Below are positions 8,978-17,075 of a DNA stretch of 32,266 nucleotides, piece after piece. The stretch is from CAZNER01 sp964572065 (lineage in GTDB: Bacteria > Patescibacteriota > Dojkabacteria > JAHIVN01), in assembly GCA_964572065.1 (NCBI GenBank), contig CAZNER010000019.1:1-32266 (forward strand), in the 5' to 3' direction. The translations under genes and the position numbers were made by a program. The notes under the pieces are model-generated. The model searched no databases. It was given only the letters and a program-made list of their open reading frames with translations, and was not told the DNA's origin. Position 1 is the first letter of the stretch. Each line of letters starts with the position of its first letter.

Positions 8978-10409
8978 AGAAATAACTATTGAGTTCAATA
9001 ATAACAAATGTAAACTAATTGGTGACATAAGGATCTTGGATAAAGCTTATGAGAAATTCTCATTCAGACACCCCAATGCTTATTTTATTGCTAATAGTAT
9101 GCCACCCGGTTGGGATAGAAAAGTACATTTAGTTACAGATAGAGGATATTTTAAAACTGGTTTATTAGAAGAAGTATATAAATTCTTAACTTCAGAAATG
9201 AAAGTTAGAGTTAATATAATTGATAATAGAATCATCAAAGAAATATCTAAAGAAGCAGTATTATCATTTGGGGATATAAAATTAAGGGATTACCAAGAGA
9301 AAGCAGTAATATCTGTAATAAATAATAAAATAGGTAATTTAAGTTTTCATAGAGGGATATTAGATGATGCTGTAAATGCAGGTAAGACATTAATCATGAT
9401 GTCATTATTCTTATCTTTTAATGCAGATAAAGGATTAATATTATTAGATAATTCAGATCTATTCGAACAATTTAAGAAAGAGATACCAGAATACTTACCC
9501 AATATAGATGTTAGTTTTTTAAAAGGGACAAAGAAAACTGTTGAGTTCGGGCAATTAACTGTAGCTATGGTTCAGACTATAGCAAGGAATTTAAAATTGT
9601 TCGAAAGGGATTTAGCGATGATCAGAACAGTTTTAGTTGATGAGTGTCATAAAGCTGGTAGTAAATCATTCAAAAAGGTTTTAGAGAGAACTTTCAACGC
9701 TCCAGTTAGAATAGGGCTATCTGGTTCTCCATTTGAAAGTAAAGATAAAATTAGGAATACTGCTATAAAAGAATACTTTGGTGGAATCATACATCAAATA
9801 TCAGAAAAAGAACTTCAAGAGAAAGGTCACTCAGCTAAGCTAATGATTAAGGTAGTTGAGGGTAACACTAAAGTTTTTGGTAATTCTTACCCTGAAGAAT
9901 ATAGAGAAGCTATTTCAATTTCTGAAGAAAGAAATAATAGATCAGTTGATAGAATGAGGTATTATAAAGAAAGGGGTAAGCTCCCACAACTAATAGTATG
10001 TAAATTCCATGAACACGTAGACTTTTTGTATAATAAAACTAAGAAAGCATTCCCAGATTTAGTTGTTAAATCTGTACATCATAAAACTAAAGGTAGGAAA
10101 GATATTATTAAGGATTTTAAAGAAGGTAAGATAGATATACTTATTGCTTCTTTGATAATAAAAATCGGACAAAACATGCCTCTTATAAAGTATCTACAAA
10201 ATGCTTCAGGGACTGATTCATCAATAGATATTATTCAGATATCGGGTAGAGCACAAAGAACACATGAAAGTAAGAAGATAGTTTACATAGATGATTTTTA
10301 TGATGAAGGTAATTATTTAAGAAGACATTCCAAACACAGAATCAACTATTACAAGAAAAGACAGTTTAAAGTGTACTCACTGTATAAAAAGTTGCAAAAT
10401 AAGAAATAA
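8964..10409 (+). CDS. uvsW: UvsW-like superfamily 2 DNA helicase
   Basis: About 481 aa from the ATG at 8964; a TTG nine bases upstream is in frame but less likely. Residues 1-100 resemble the N-terminal DNA-binding part of UvsW, with W-D-R-K near 50 and G-Y-F-K-T-G-L-L near 61-68. The motor has a Q-type entry L-R-D-Y-Q (about 107-111), Walker A N-A-G-K-T (138-142), D-E-C-H box (226-229), S-G-S-P (253-256) and motif VI Q-I-S-G-R-A-Q-R (425-432). UvsW-type helicases remodel branched DNA and shift T4 from origin- to recombination-dependent replication. Its last codons lie inside promoter copy 2, giving the tail K-K-L-Q-N-K-K. Confidence 0.85.
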   Translation: MKKSKEITIEFNNNKCKLIGDIRILDKAYEKFSFRHPNAYFIANSMPPGWDRKVHLVTDRGYFKTGLLEEVYKFLTSEMKVRVNIIDNRIIKEISKEAVLSFGDIKLRDYQEKAVISVINNKIGNLSFHRGILDDAVNAGKTLIMMSLFLSFNADKGLILLDNSDLFEQFKKEIPEYLPNIDVSFLKGTKKTVEFGQLTVAMVQTIARNLKLFERDLAMIRTVLVDECHKAGSKSFKKVLERTFNAPVRIGLSGSPFESKDKIRNTAIKEYFGGIIHQISEKELQEKGHSAKLMIKVVEGNTKVFGNSYPEEYREAISISEERNNRSVDRMRYYKERGKLPQLIVCKFHEHVDFLYNKTKKAFPDLVVKSVHHKTKGRKDIIKDFKEGKIDILIASLIIKIGQNMPLIKYLQNASGTDSSIDIIQISGRAQRTHESKKIVYIDDFYDEGNYLRRHSKHRINYYKKRQFKVYSLYKKLQNKK

Positions 10410-10421
10410 TTTATTATATTA
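10386..10421 (+). promoter_or_regulatory. Phage promoter copy 2
   Basis: A 36-bp element with AAAAAG, TTG at 10392-10394, an exact 20-nt spacer and TATATTA at 10415-10421. The upstream half is also the 3' end of the UvsW-like coding sequence (stop at 10407-10409). It would drive the operon starting at 10446. Confidence 0.85.
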
Positions 10422-10445
10422 ATATATTAACTTAAAAATTAAAAT

Positions 10446-10892
10446 ATGGCTAGAAAAAAGAAAGAAATCGAGAGAATAGCTCAGGATAGGTTTGATCCTG
10501 AAGCTATAGATTTTTCTAAACCCATAGACATTACAAAGTTTGGTAGTGATGATGATCCTTGTTTTGGGAAGCATTTTGATATGACTACTAAGCAATGTAA
10601 AGTTTGTGGTGATGCTCAATTCTGTCAAATTAAAACCGGGCAGAATCAACATTTACTTAGAGATGGAAAGAGTAAAGAGAAAGAATACCTTGATTACAAT
10701 CCAGAAAATAATGAATTAACTACCTCGAATGAATTAGAATGCGATGTAACAACGAAGAAGAGAGTAGTTAGATTTATGAAAAGAAAAATTGCTAAAGGGG
10801 TAAAACCAATTAAGATACGTAAGTTAGCAATAGAGAAATATGAAATTTCTAAATCAGATTCAAAAATCATTTTTAATAAAATAAAGAAGTAA
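10446..10892 (+). CDS. Small zinc-binding-like protein
   Basis: A 148-aa protein with a cysteine cluster P-C-F-G-K-H-F-D...C-K-V-C...C (C-x10-C-x2-C-x5-C, residues about 39-59), probably a structural zinc site. The ends are basic (M-A-R-K-K-K at the start, many Lys/Arg in the last 50 residues), which would suit nucleic-acid binding. It is the first gene behind promoter copy 2, followed 1 nt later by the NTP pyrophosphatase gene. Function unknown. Confidence 0.65.
   Translation: MARKKKEIERIAQDRFDPEAIDFSKPIDITKFGSDDDPCFGKHFDMTTKQCKVCGDAQFCQIKTGQNQHLLRDGKSKEKEYLDYNPENNELTTSNELECDVTTKKRVVRFMKRKIAKGVKPIKIRKLAIEKYEISKSDSKIIFNKIKK
10476..10507 (+). other. Start-proximal RNA hairpin
   Basis: ATAGCT-CAGGAT (10476-10487) pairs with ATCCTG-A-AGCTAT (10495-10507): 12 bp with a single bulged A and a 7-nt loop, 30 nt inside the gene that starts at 10446. 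Possible role in translation or mRNA stability; see the finding on recurrent hairpins. Confidence 0.5.
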
Positions 10893-10893
10893 T

Positions 10894-11661
10894 ATGGACA
10901 CTAGAGACATTAAAGAACTTGAATTTCCAAAAGATGGGAATTATCTAAATGAGATTTTTAGATTACAAAAAGAGTTATTAAATCATTACACAAAGATTGA
11001 AAGCTTACCTCCTTATCCAATTGACTTACACACAAAAGAAAGTCAAATCTTATTAAAAGATTTTTCTGCAAGAGTAGTTGAAGAGTTAGGAGAAGCAATG
11101 GAGTCTTATGAAAAAGCTATGGGTAAATCTTCACCACATATTATGTTATCAGGAGAAGAGAGGTTAAATCACATTTACAATTTCAATGAAGAGTTGGGAG
11201 ATGCTTTACACTTCATGATTGAGTTAATGATTTACACTGGTATTAAACCTGAATCATTATCAGATAATCTAGATATGTATATGTTAAGTTGTTGTTATGA
11301 TAATATAAGGGATTATCATGATGTAACAACTATGGTTTTAGATATTTCTCATATCCCAGATACTGATAGGTACCTATTAAGAGGTGGTAGAACATTATCA
11401 AATCATGTAAAAGATAGGATGGAAATCCTATTATGGAGAGTAACTTACCATTTACAATTAGCACGTAATTCATTAAAGAATAAACCTTGGAAGCAATCTG
11501 AAATGTTAACCGATGAACATGTTTATATTAAACATACTATTCACGCATTTAAAGAAATGTTGGGATTCTTTAGTTTTGTTGGGATGGAAGCTAAAGATGT
11601 TTATGTAGTTTATTATAAGAAAAATAAAGTTAATCAATTTAGAATAGCTTCAAAATATTAA
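10894..11661 (+). CDS. All-alpha NTP pyrophosphatase (MazG / dCTPase-dUTPase-like)
   Basis: A 255-aa helical protein with the all-alpha NTP-PPase metal-binding pattern: V-V-E-E-L-G-E (61-67, EExxE) followed by N-E-E-L-G-D (98-103, ExxD). This superfamily includes MazG, dimeric dUTPases and T4 gp56, the dCTPase/dUTPase that removes dCTP so that it cannot enter phage DNA and supplies dCMP and dUMP. Nearby genes encode a dCMP-hydroxymethylase-like protein and ThyX, so a dCTP/dUTP substrate is plausible. The C-terminal 130 residues are outside the core and unrecognised. The family is fairly sure; the substrate is inferred. Confidence 0.72.
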   Translation: MDTRDIKELEFPKDGNYLNEIFRLQKELLNHYTKIESLPPYPIDLHTKESQILLKDFSARVVEELGEAMESYEKAMGKSSPHIMLSGEERLNHIYNFNEELGDALHFMIELMIYTGIKPESLSDNLDMYMLSCCYDNIRDYHDVTTMVLDISHIPDTDRYLLRGGRTLSNHVKDRMEILLWRVTYHLQLARNSLKNKPWKQSEMLTDEHVYIKHTIHAFKEMLGFFSFVGMEAKDVYVVYYKKNKVNQFRIASKY

Positions 11662-11662
11662 T

Positions 11663-12466
11663 ATGGCAGTAGAATTAAATTATACAACATCAGAAAAAGC
11701 TTACATCGAAATACATAGAGATTTCTTAGAGAATCATCAAGAGTGGATTGAAGATGGTAAAGCTTTTTTAAATGGTGATACACTACAAGTTTTTGATGTT
11801 CATATGAATATTGACATATCTGTTTTAAATGAGGAATTTGACTTCTTTAAACACTTTGCATATACTAAACATAAATGGTCATCATTAGTTTCAAATTATG
11901 TTAACTTTGATGAATTAAGTTTAGTTAAGGGAGAAGTATTAAGCAGAGAATCAAAGAATGCTACCAATTATAATATCATGATGAGATTCTCAAATAAACA
12001 TGGTCACGGTAAAGCATGTTTGATGACTTTAGTATTCTCAAGAAGGCCTTATTCAGATATACCAAGGATAACTGCTACTATGAGATCTTCAGAAATGACT
12101 AAGAGGTTAATATTTGATTTAACCTTATTAGATAGAATTGGTAAATTTGTTTACGGAGAGAATCAAAGATTTAAAGTATCAATATTCGCTACTCAAATGT
12201 ATCTACAAGGTAGTCTAAGTTTTCCTATGTTTGATTCTATAGTACCTTTAAGGAAATTCATGAAGCCAATTAAGAAAACTGTACTCTACGATAGGATTAT
12301 GAAATCTGTAAAGAAGTTTAAATCAATTGATCCAGATAAGATAGCTTATGGTTCGCATAAGAGAAATGCTTGGGTATTACAAGGATTAAATCCACATAAT
12401 AGAGATCCTTTGCTTATAGGTGATTGCCACTTACCTAAATCTAAACTAGTGGACTTAGATAAATAA
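11663..12466 (+). CDS. Putative divergent thymidylate-synthase-fold protein
   Basis: A 267-aa protein. By eye it aligns with T4 dCMP hydroxymethylase at key points: K-A-C-L-M-T-L-V (C119) at the catalytic cysteine, and M-R-S-S-E-M-T-K-R-L-I-F-D (140-152) against M-R-S-N-D-V-V-F-G-F-R-N-D, placing Asp 152 at the base-specificity position. The Cys-to-Arg-Ser spacing differs by only two residues. A-T-Q-M-Y-L (about 176-181) may correspond to the S-L-H-V-Y motif. It sits 1 nt after the pyrophosphatase gene and shortly before a clear ThyA-family gene. Overall similarity is weak, so it could be an inactive paralogue, a different pyrimidine-modifying enzyme, or unrelated. Confidence 0.45.
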   Translation: MAVELNYTTSEKAYIEIHRDFLENHQEWIEDGKAFLNGDTLQVFDVHMNIDISVLNEEFDFFKHFAYTKHKWSSLVSNYVNFDELSLVKGEVLSRESKNATNYNIMMRFSNKHGHGKACLMTLVFSRRPYSDIPRITATMRSSEMTKRLIFDLTLLDRIGKFVYGENQRFKVSIFATQMYLQGSLSFPMFDSIVPLRKFMKPIKKTVLYDRIMKSVKKFKSIDPDKIAYGSHKRNAWVLQGLNPHNRDPLLIGDCHLPKSKLVDLDK

Positions 12467-12488
12467 TTATTAACTAAATTTTAAAGAG

Positions 12489-12803
12489 ATGGAAAGTAAA
12501 GTAATCAAGATTAATTTAGAAGAAGGAGAAAATTTCTCTGTTTATGAAGATAGATTGGTAGTTGAAATTCCACAATCAGAAGAAAAAACTTCCTCTGGAA
12601 TTTTTATTCCAGAAACTTCAAAGGAAGAATCTTTAATTGGAGAAGTTGCAGGAGTTGGAGATTCAGAAGAACTTTATATTAAAAAAGGTCACCGAGTAGT
12701 ATTTAACCGTTACGCTGGTATAGACATTGAGATTAAAGGGATTAAGTATAAAATAATGAGACAAATGGATGTCTTAGGTTTAATAACTAAAGAAAAGAAG
12801 TAA
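12489..12803 (+). CDS. GroES-like co-chaperonin (Cpn10)
   Basis: A 104-aa protein with the full Cpn10 pattern: Y-E-D-R-L-V-V-E (about 19-26), E-E-K-T-S-S-G-I-F-I-P (31-41) as the mobile loop region, a G-E-V-A-G-V-G strand, K-K-G-H-R-V-V-F-N-R-Y-A-G (about 64-76) and a C-terminal Y-K-I-M-R-Q-M-D-V-L-G-L. Phage co-chaperonins such as T4 gp31 replace host GroES so that the chaperonin can fold the large capsid protein. The mobile loop has the usual G-I-F-I-P-type hydrophobic tripeptide for GroEL contact. It is placed among nucleotide genes rather than head genes. Confidence 0.9.
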   Translation: MESKVIKINLEEGENFSVYEDRLVVEIPQSEEKTSSGIFIPETSKEESLIGEVAGVGDSEELYIKKGHRVVFNRYAGIDIEIKGIKYKIMRQMDVLGLITKEKK

Positions 12804-12804
12804 T

Positions 12805-13563
12805 ATGAGAATTTATAAGAACGCTTATGCGTTAGTATCAGAGTCTATGAGAGATGTATATGAGATGGGTCATATAGTAAAACCCAAATCTATGCAAAAT
12901 AAGAACATTGAAGGTAATGATGACTTCATCACTAAAGAGGTTACAAAATACAGTTATTGCCTTTTAAAATTAGGAGCTGCAGAACACTTATTTATAGCTA
13001 ACCCTAATAATAAAAGATGGGCTAATGCTGAATTTGAAGAAAGGGTAGCTAAAGATTTTACAAATCCCGGTGAAGCTTGGAAGTTAAGAGAAAATGTTTG
13101 GAGAGAATTCTTAGATCAAGAGGGTAAATTTGATTATACCTACAATGAAAGATTAAGAGTATCAATTGAACAGGTAGTTGAAGAATTAAGGAGAAATCCA
13201 GATTCTAGACAATGTGTAATATCTTTATGGGACCCCAATATAGACCCAAATCATATTGGTGGTAAGAAGAGAGTACCATGTTCATTATACTATCAAGTAT
13301 TCATCAGAAACAATAAAGTTCATTTGAACTATGCCCAACGTTCAGCTGATGTAGTAACTCATTTTGGTAATGACATTTATTTAGCTTGGTTATTTAAAGC
13401 TTACATGAGAACTAGAATAAATGAGGGTAGAGAATTTGGTGATGATAATTATTATCAAACAGGGTATCTATATCATGATATAACTAGCTTACATGCTTAT
13501 AAGAAAGACTGGAATATCTTAAAAACTTCTATAAAAGAGTTAGAGAATGTTAAGAATCGATGA
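12805..13563 (+). CDS. ThyA-family deoxypyrimidine enzyme with dCMP hydroxymethylase signature
   Basis: A 252-aa thymidylate-synthase-fold protein. D-S-R-Q (133-136) occupies the phosphate-binding arginine region. R-V-P-C-S-L (156-161) carries the catalytic Cys 159. R-S-A-D-V-V-T-H-F-G-N-D (179-190) is followed by S-L-H-A-Y (228-232). Canonical thymidylate synthases have Asn where this protein has Asp 190; T4 gp42 has Asp there (D179) within a very similar R-S-N-D-V-V-F-G-F-R-N-D stretch, and this Asp favours dCMP over dUMP. It therefore probably hydroxymethylates or methylates dCMP rather than making dTMP, a job ThyX (19106-19780) can do. The 3' end overlaps the polymerase gene by 17 nt. Confidence 0.75.
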   Translation: MRIYKNAYALVSESMRDVYEMGHIVKPKSMQNKNIEGNDDFITKEVTKYSYCLLKLGAAEHLFIANPNNKRWANAEFEERVAKDFTNPGEAWKLRENVWREFLDQEGKFDYTYNERLRVSIEQVVEELRRNPDSRQCVISLWDPNIDPNHIGGKKRVPCSLYYQVFIRNNKVHLNYAQRSADVVTHFGNDIYLAWLFKAYMRTRINEGREFGDDNYYQTGYLYHDITSLHAYKKDWNILKTSIKELENVKNR

Positions 13564-15751
13564 AACTAAAATATGTACTAAGTTACCCGAAGTTAAAAGA
13601 TTAATAAAATATTGTAAACAAACAGGTTATTGCTCTTTTGACTTTGAGACTACTACTCCTGATGACCAAGGTAGTTTTGCAGACTCAACTGGGTTTGCAA
13701 CTATCATTGGTATTAGCTTTCAACCAGGAGCTAGATATGTAGTACCTTTGGGACATTATGAAAGTCCTTTCAAAGTTATTCATAAAGCCGTATTGAAATT
13801 AATCTCTGATGAACTTTTACAAGATGAGAAAATTGTTAAAATTGCTCATAATATAAAATATGAGATTAAGTGGTTATTATCTTATGGCTTACCAATTCCT
13901 AAAGGGTATATTTTAGATAGTATGTTAATGAAATATGTTCTAGATGAGAATTCACTAAACGGATTAAAACCATTAACAGCAAGGTTTATCCCAGAGTATG
14001 CTAACTATGATGATGAAAACAAATTGTTAGTTAAAAAACATGGTTGGGATATGATACCTTTAGAACCTCTATCTAAATACTGTGGAACTGATACAGATAT
14101 GACATTGAGATTAGCTCTATTATTTGAAAGAAAGTTAATGGAAGATCAACGTTTGTATGATGTATACCGTAACTTATACATACCTGCTACATTTGTTTTA
14201 TCAGAGGCCGAGTTCACTGGTATGAAGATTGACTCTAAAATTTTAGATAAGAACATTAAGATATTCAAAGATCATCTTGATGAGTTGGATTCTAAAATGA
14301 GAAAACATAAAGTAGTAGCTAAGTTCGATAAATATAGGATAAGAAAAGCTAAGAAAGAACTGATAAAAGAGCTTGAAGAAGAGATTGATGAAATCAAAGC
14401 TGACCAAGATGAATTTGAAGTAGGAACTAAAGAGTGGAAATCATTCCAAAGGAGAATAGAGAATAGATATGATAAATTAACTCGTTATAGTGCAGGAGAA
14501 TTTTCAACTAAGAAAGAGTTAAAAGCTATTGAACCTTTGAATCTTAACTCTAGTAAACAAATGGCTGAATTATTCTTTTTATCAAAAAAGGGGTTCAAAT
14601 TTGATATTATCAAAGAAACTGATACAGGAGCTCCTTCTACTGATAAAGATACCCTATTAGAATTATTTAAAAGGTACGATGAACCATTTCTAGAAACTTT
14701 ATCCGAGTACAGTAATTACAATAAGATATATACTTCATTCTTACTTGGTATAAAGAATAAGTTATCAGATAATAGTTCTGTACATCCTTCATTTTTATTG
14801 CATGGGACAGTAACAAACAGGCTTAGTAGCCGTGAACCTAACTTGCAACAAATACCGAGGAATTACGACCCAGATTCACCCAATTCTGTAGTTAAGAACA
14901 TGTTTATTTGTCCTAAGGGTAAAGTATTAATCCACATGGACTACTCTGCTGCAGAATTAAGAGTTCTAGCTGGAATAGCCAATGAAAAGACGATGATTAA
15001 GTGGTTTAAAGAAGGTAGGGATTTTCACCTTGCTTCTGCATGTAAGAAATATAAAGAGGACTATGATGAGATTCTTAAGATTTATAAAGATGAAGATCAT
15101 GAGGAATATCCCAAATGGAATATGCGTAGAAAGCAAGCTAAGACTATTAACTTTGGTATACTTTATGGACAGGGTCCTAATAAATTATCAGAATCTTTAG
15201 GAGATAAGAAACTGGGTATTACAGTTACTCCAGAAGAAGCTGTTAAGTTTATTGAAGACTTTCATAAAGACTTTCCTAAAGTTTCTAAATGGATTAAATC
15301 TCAAGAAACTTTCTTAGAAAAGAATGGATTTGTAAGGATGCCATTTGGAACTAAACGTAGACTACCAGAAGTTTGGTCAGATAATGGTGGAGAAGTAAGT
15401 AGAGCTAAGAGACAGTCAATTAATAGTCCTATTCAAGGTACTGCTTCTAATATGACGTTGTTTACATCAGTAATGATTAGAGAAGCAATATTGAAAGGAG
15501 AGATAACTACATCATTACAAGAAGTAGCTACAGTTCATGATAGTTTATTATTTTATATAAATGCTGATGAGGTTCATGAAACTGTACCTAAATTATTTAG
15601 TTTTGGAGAAGTTAAGAATCTTAAAGAATACTTCGGATTCGAATGGCCATCACATTTAATACAGATGAAAATGGATGTTGAGATTGGAAAATCATGGGGT
15701 AATCTTAGAGGCTATAATAAAGATGAGGACTATGTATCATGGGTAAATTAA
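13547..15751 (+). CDS. Family A DNA polymerase with 3'-5' exonuclease domain
   Basis: A 734-aa Pol I-type replicase. The exonuclease domain has S-F-D-F-E-T (30-35), N-I-K-Y-E-I-K-W and Y-C-G-T-D-T-D-M-T. The polymerase domain has R-L-S-S-R-E-P-N-L-Q-Q-I-P-R, motif A H-M-D-Y-S-A-A-E-L-R (D465), motif B R-R-K-Q-A-K-T-I-N-F-G-I-L-Y-G (527-541) and motif C V-H-D-S (H664-D665-S666). Motif C usually reads HDE; Ser replaces Glu here, while the catalytic Asp is kept. There is no N-terminal 5' nuclease domain; that activity is encoded separately at 18196-19104. A charged helical insertion (about 265-320) separates exonuclease and polymerase. It starts inside the preceding gene. Confidence 0.93.
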   Translation: MLRIDETKICTKLPEVKRLIKYCKQTGYCSFDFETTTPDDQGSFADSTGFATIIGISFQPGARYVVPLGHYESPFKVIHKAVLKLISDELLQDEKIVKIAHNIKYEIKWLLSYGLPIPKGYILDSMLMKYVLDENSLNGLKPLTARFIPEYANYDDENKLLVKKHGWDMIPLEPLSKYCGTDTDMTLRLALLFERKLMEDQRLYDVYRNLYIPATFVLSEAEFTGMKIDSKILDKNIKIFKDHLDELDSKMRKHKVVAKFDKYRIRKAKKELIKELEEEIDEIKADQDEFEVGTKEWKSFQRRIENRYDKLTRYSAGEFSTKKELKAIEPLNLNSSKQMAELFFLSKKGFKFDIIKETDTGAPSTDKDTLLELFKRYDEPFLETLSEYSNYNKIYTSFLLGIKNKLSDNSSVHPSFLLHGTVTNRLSSREPNLQQIPRNYDPDSPNSVVKNMFICPKGKVLIHMDYSAAELRVLAGIANEKTMIKWFKEGRDFHLASACKKYKEDYDEILKIYKDEDHEEYPKWNMRRKQAKTINFGILYGQGPNKLSESLGDKKLGITVTPEEAVKFIEDFHKDFPKVSKWIKSQETFLEKNGFVRMPFGTKRRLPEVWSDNGGEVSRAKRQSINSPIQGTASNMTLFTSVMIREAILKGEITTSLQEVATVHDSLLFYINADEVHETVPKLFSFGEVKNLKEYFGFEWPSHLIQMKMDVEIGKSWGNLRGYNKDEDYVSWVN

Positions 15752-16197
15752 AAAGGTTAATACGTAAGAGTAAAGTTATGGACATTTCTATTGATTACAA
15801 TGGAGAGAAGATTAACTTTAATTTACATCAAGAACTAAGAGTTAATGAAGATATCATTAACGAACAGTTGAAGGATCAACCAACTCATTATGGGTTTTTA
15901 TTAATGTTGAGAGCTCGGTTAATTTCTAAGTTAGCTCAAGCTAAGAAAGATAAATCTGAAAGACATTCAGAGTTATGGCAAGAGTATAGAGAAGAGACTA
16001 ATCCAATAACAGGTAGAGCTTATACTAAAGAAGATATTTTAGCTATCATTGATAATGATGAAGAATATACTGAGTTATATGATACTGTAATTAAACTGTC
16101 AGAAGAAGTAGATATTTTAGATGCTGCAGTAAATTCTTTTGAACAAAGGAGTTATTTATTACAGACCTTAAGTGCGAACACTAGGAAGCAAGTCTAG
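15739..16197 (+). CDS. Unknown helical protein
   Basis: A 152-aa protein starting inside the polymerase gene (overlap 13 nt). An internal ATG at 15778 (M-D-I-S-I-D-Y-N-G) is an equally good start and would give 139 aa without the basic leader. The second half is strongly helical and charged, with possible coiled-coil heptads around residues 100-140. No domain is recognised. It is the last gene before promoter copy 3, so it may be a polymerase accessory, but only position suggests this. Confidence 0.65.
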   Translation: MGKLKRLIRKSKVMDISIDYNGEKINFNLHQELRVNEDIINEQLKDQPTHYGFLLMLRARLISKLAQAKKDKSERHSELWQEYREETNPITGRAYTKEDILAIIDNDEEYTELYDTVIKLSEEVDILDAAVNSFEQRSYLLQTLSANTRKQV

Positions 16198-16200
16198 TAT

Positions 16201-16236
16201 AAAAAGTTGCAAATTAAGTTTTAAATTATTATATTA
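16201..16236 (+). promoter_or_regulatory. Phage promoter copy 3 (SSB gene)
   Basis: A 36-bp element with AAAAAG, TTG at 16207-16209, a 20-nt spacer and TATATTA at 16230-16236. It begins 4 nt after the stop at 16195-16197. It serves the gp32-like gene at 16267, with a terminator behind that gene, giving a nearly single-gene unit suited to high expression. Confidence 0.85.
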
Positions 16237-16266
16237 TAATATTAATCAAATAAAAATTAAATTTTT

Positions 16267-17034
16267 ATGGCTAGTTTAAAAGAAAGAATGAAAAAGCGTA
16301 AAGCTGAGTTAGAACAAAGAGCTTCTGGAAAGGGTAGTGGAATGATTTTCTTAAAAGAAGGTACTTTAAGATTCAGAATATTACCTGTACCAGAAGATGC
16401 AGATTTTATATTTGATGTTGATTATTTTTATCTTGGTAAAGATTTGGGAGGTTTCGTGTCACCATCAACATTTGGTTTAGACTGTGCAGTAAGAGAAGTT
16501 TATGACTTCTTAAAAGATTCAGATGATGCTGACAACAAAGATTTAGCAAAGAAAATAGTACCTAAAAAGAAAGGCTTGATTTACGGATTCGGTTATTCTG
16601 ATGATAAAGGTAAAAAGATTGATGCTGATAAAGAAGGTAAATTTGTTTTACTTGCAAACAGTCTTCAACAGGATATCATCGATTTATACCTTGAAGATGA
16701 TTGGGGAGAACCATTCGACCCAAGTACAGGTTATGATATCAAATTAAAAAGAGTTGGAACCGGTCAAAAAGACACTGAGTATTCAGCTTTACCTTGTAAG
16801 AATACCCCTGTACCTTCTAAGTACAAGAAAACAGTAATTAACTTAGAAGAAGAAGTTAAGAAATTATTACCAACTTATGAACAGACTCTTGAGAAAGTAG
16901 AAAAATATTTTGGTATGACTTATGATGAGATCATGGAAGGTTCTTCTCCAAAAGTTGATGAAAAATCAACTAGAAAAGTTAAGAAGAAAGTTTCAACAAC
17001 TCGTAAAAAGAAAAGAAGAGTTAAAAAATCTTAA
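16267..17034 (+). CDS. Single-stranded DNA-binding protein, gp32-like
   Basis: A 255-aa protein with the layout of T4-type SSBs: a basic N-terminus (M-A-S-L-K-E-R-M-K-K-R-K) for cooperativity, then L-R-F-R-I-L-P-V-P (about 34-42), F-V-S-P-S-T-F-G-L-D-C, and D-P-S-T-G-Y-D-I-K-L-K-R-V-G-T-G followed by Y-S-A-L-P. The zinc-binding cysteine/histidine set of T4 gp32 is not evident; few cysteines remain. The C-terminal tail is strongly basic (Lys/Arg-rich to the last residue), opposite to the acidic tails of gp32 and bacterial SSB. The gene has its own promoter and is followed 6 nt later by an intrinsic terminator. Confidence 0.75.
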   Translation: MASLKERMKKRKAELEQRASGKGSGMIFLKEGTLRFRILPVPEDADFIFDVDYFYLGKDLGGFVSPSTFGLDCAVREVYDFLKDSDDADNKDLAKKIVPKKKGLIYGFGYSDDKGKKIDADKEGKFVLLANSLQQDIIDLYLEDDWGEPFDPSTGYDIKLKRVGTGQKDTEYSALPCKNTPVPSKYKKTVINLEEEVKKLLPTYEQTLEKVEKYFGMTYDEIMEGSSPKVDEKSTRKVKKKVSTTRKKKRRVKKS

Positions 17035-17040
17035 TTAATT

Positions 17041-17067
17041 AGAGAGCTAGAGATAGCTCTCTTTTTT
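17041..17067 (+). terminator. Intrinsic terminator between SSB and UvsX genes
   Basis: A perfect 9-bp stem (AGAGAGCTA 17041-17049, TAGCTCTCT 17054-17062) with GAGA tetraloop and a run of six T. It leaves only 8 nt before the UvsX start codon at 17076, and I see no promoter in between, so UvsX expression must depend on read-through or antitermination. Confidence 0.9.
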
Positions 17068-17075
17068 GTTTTATT

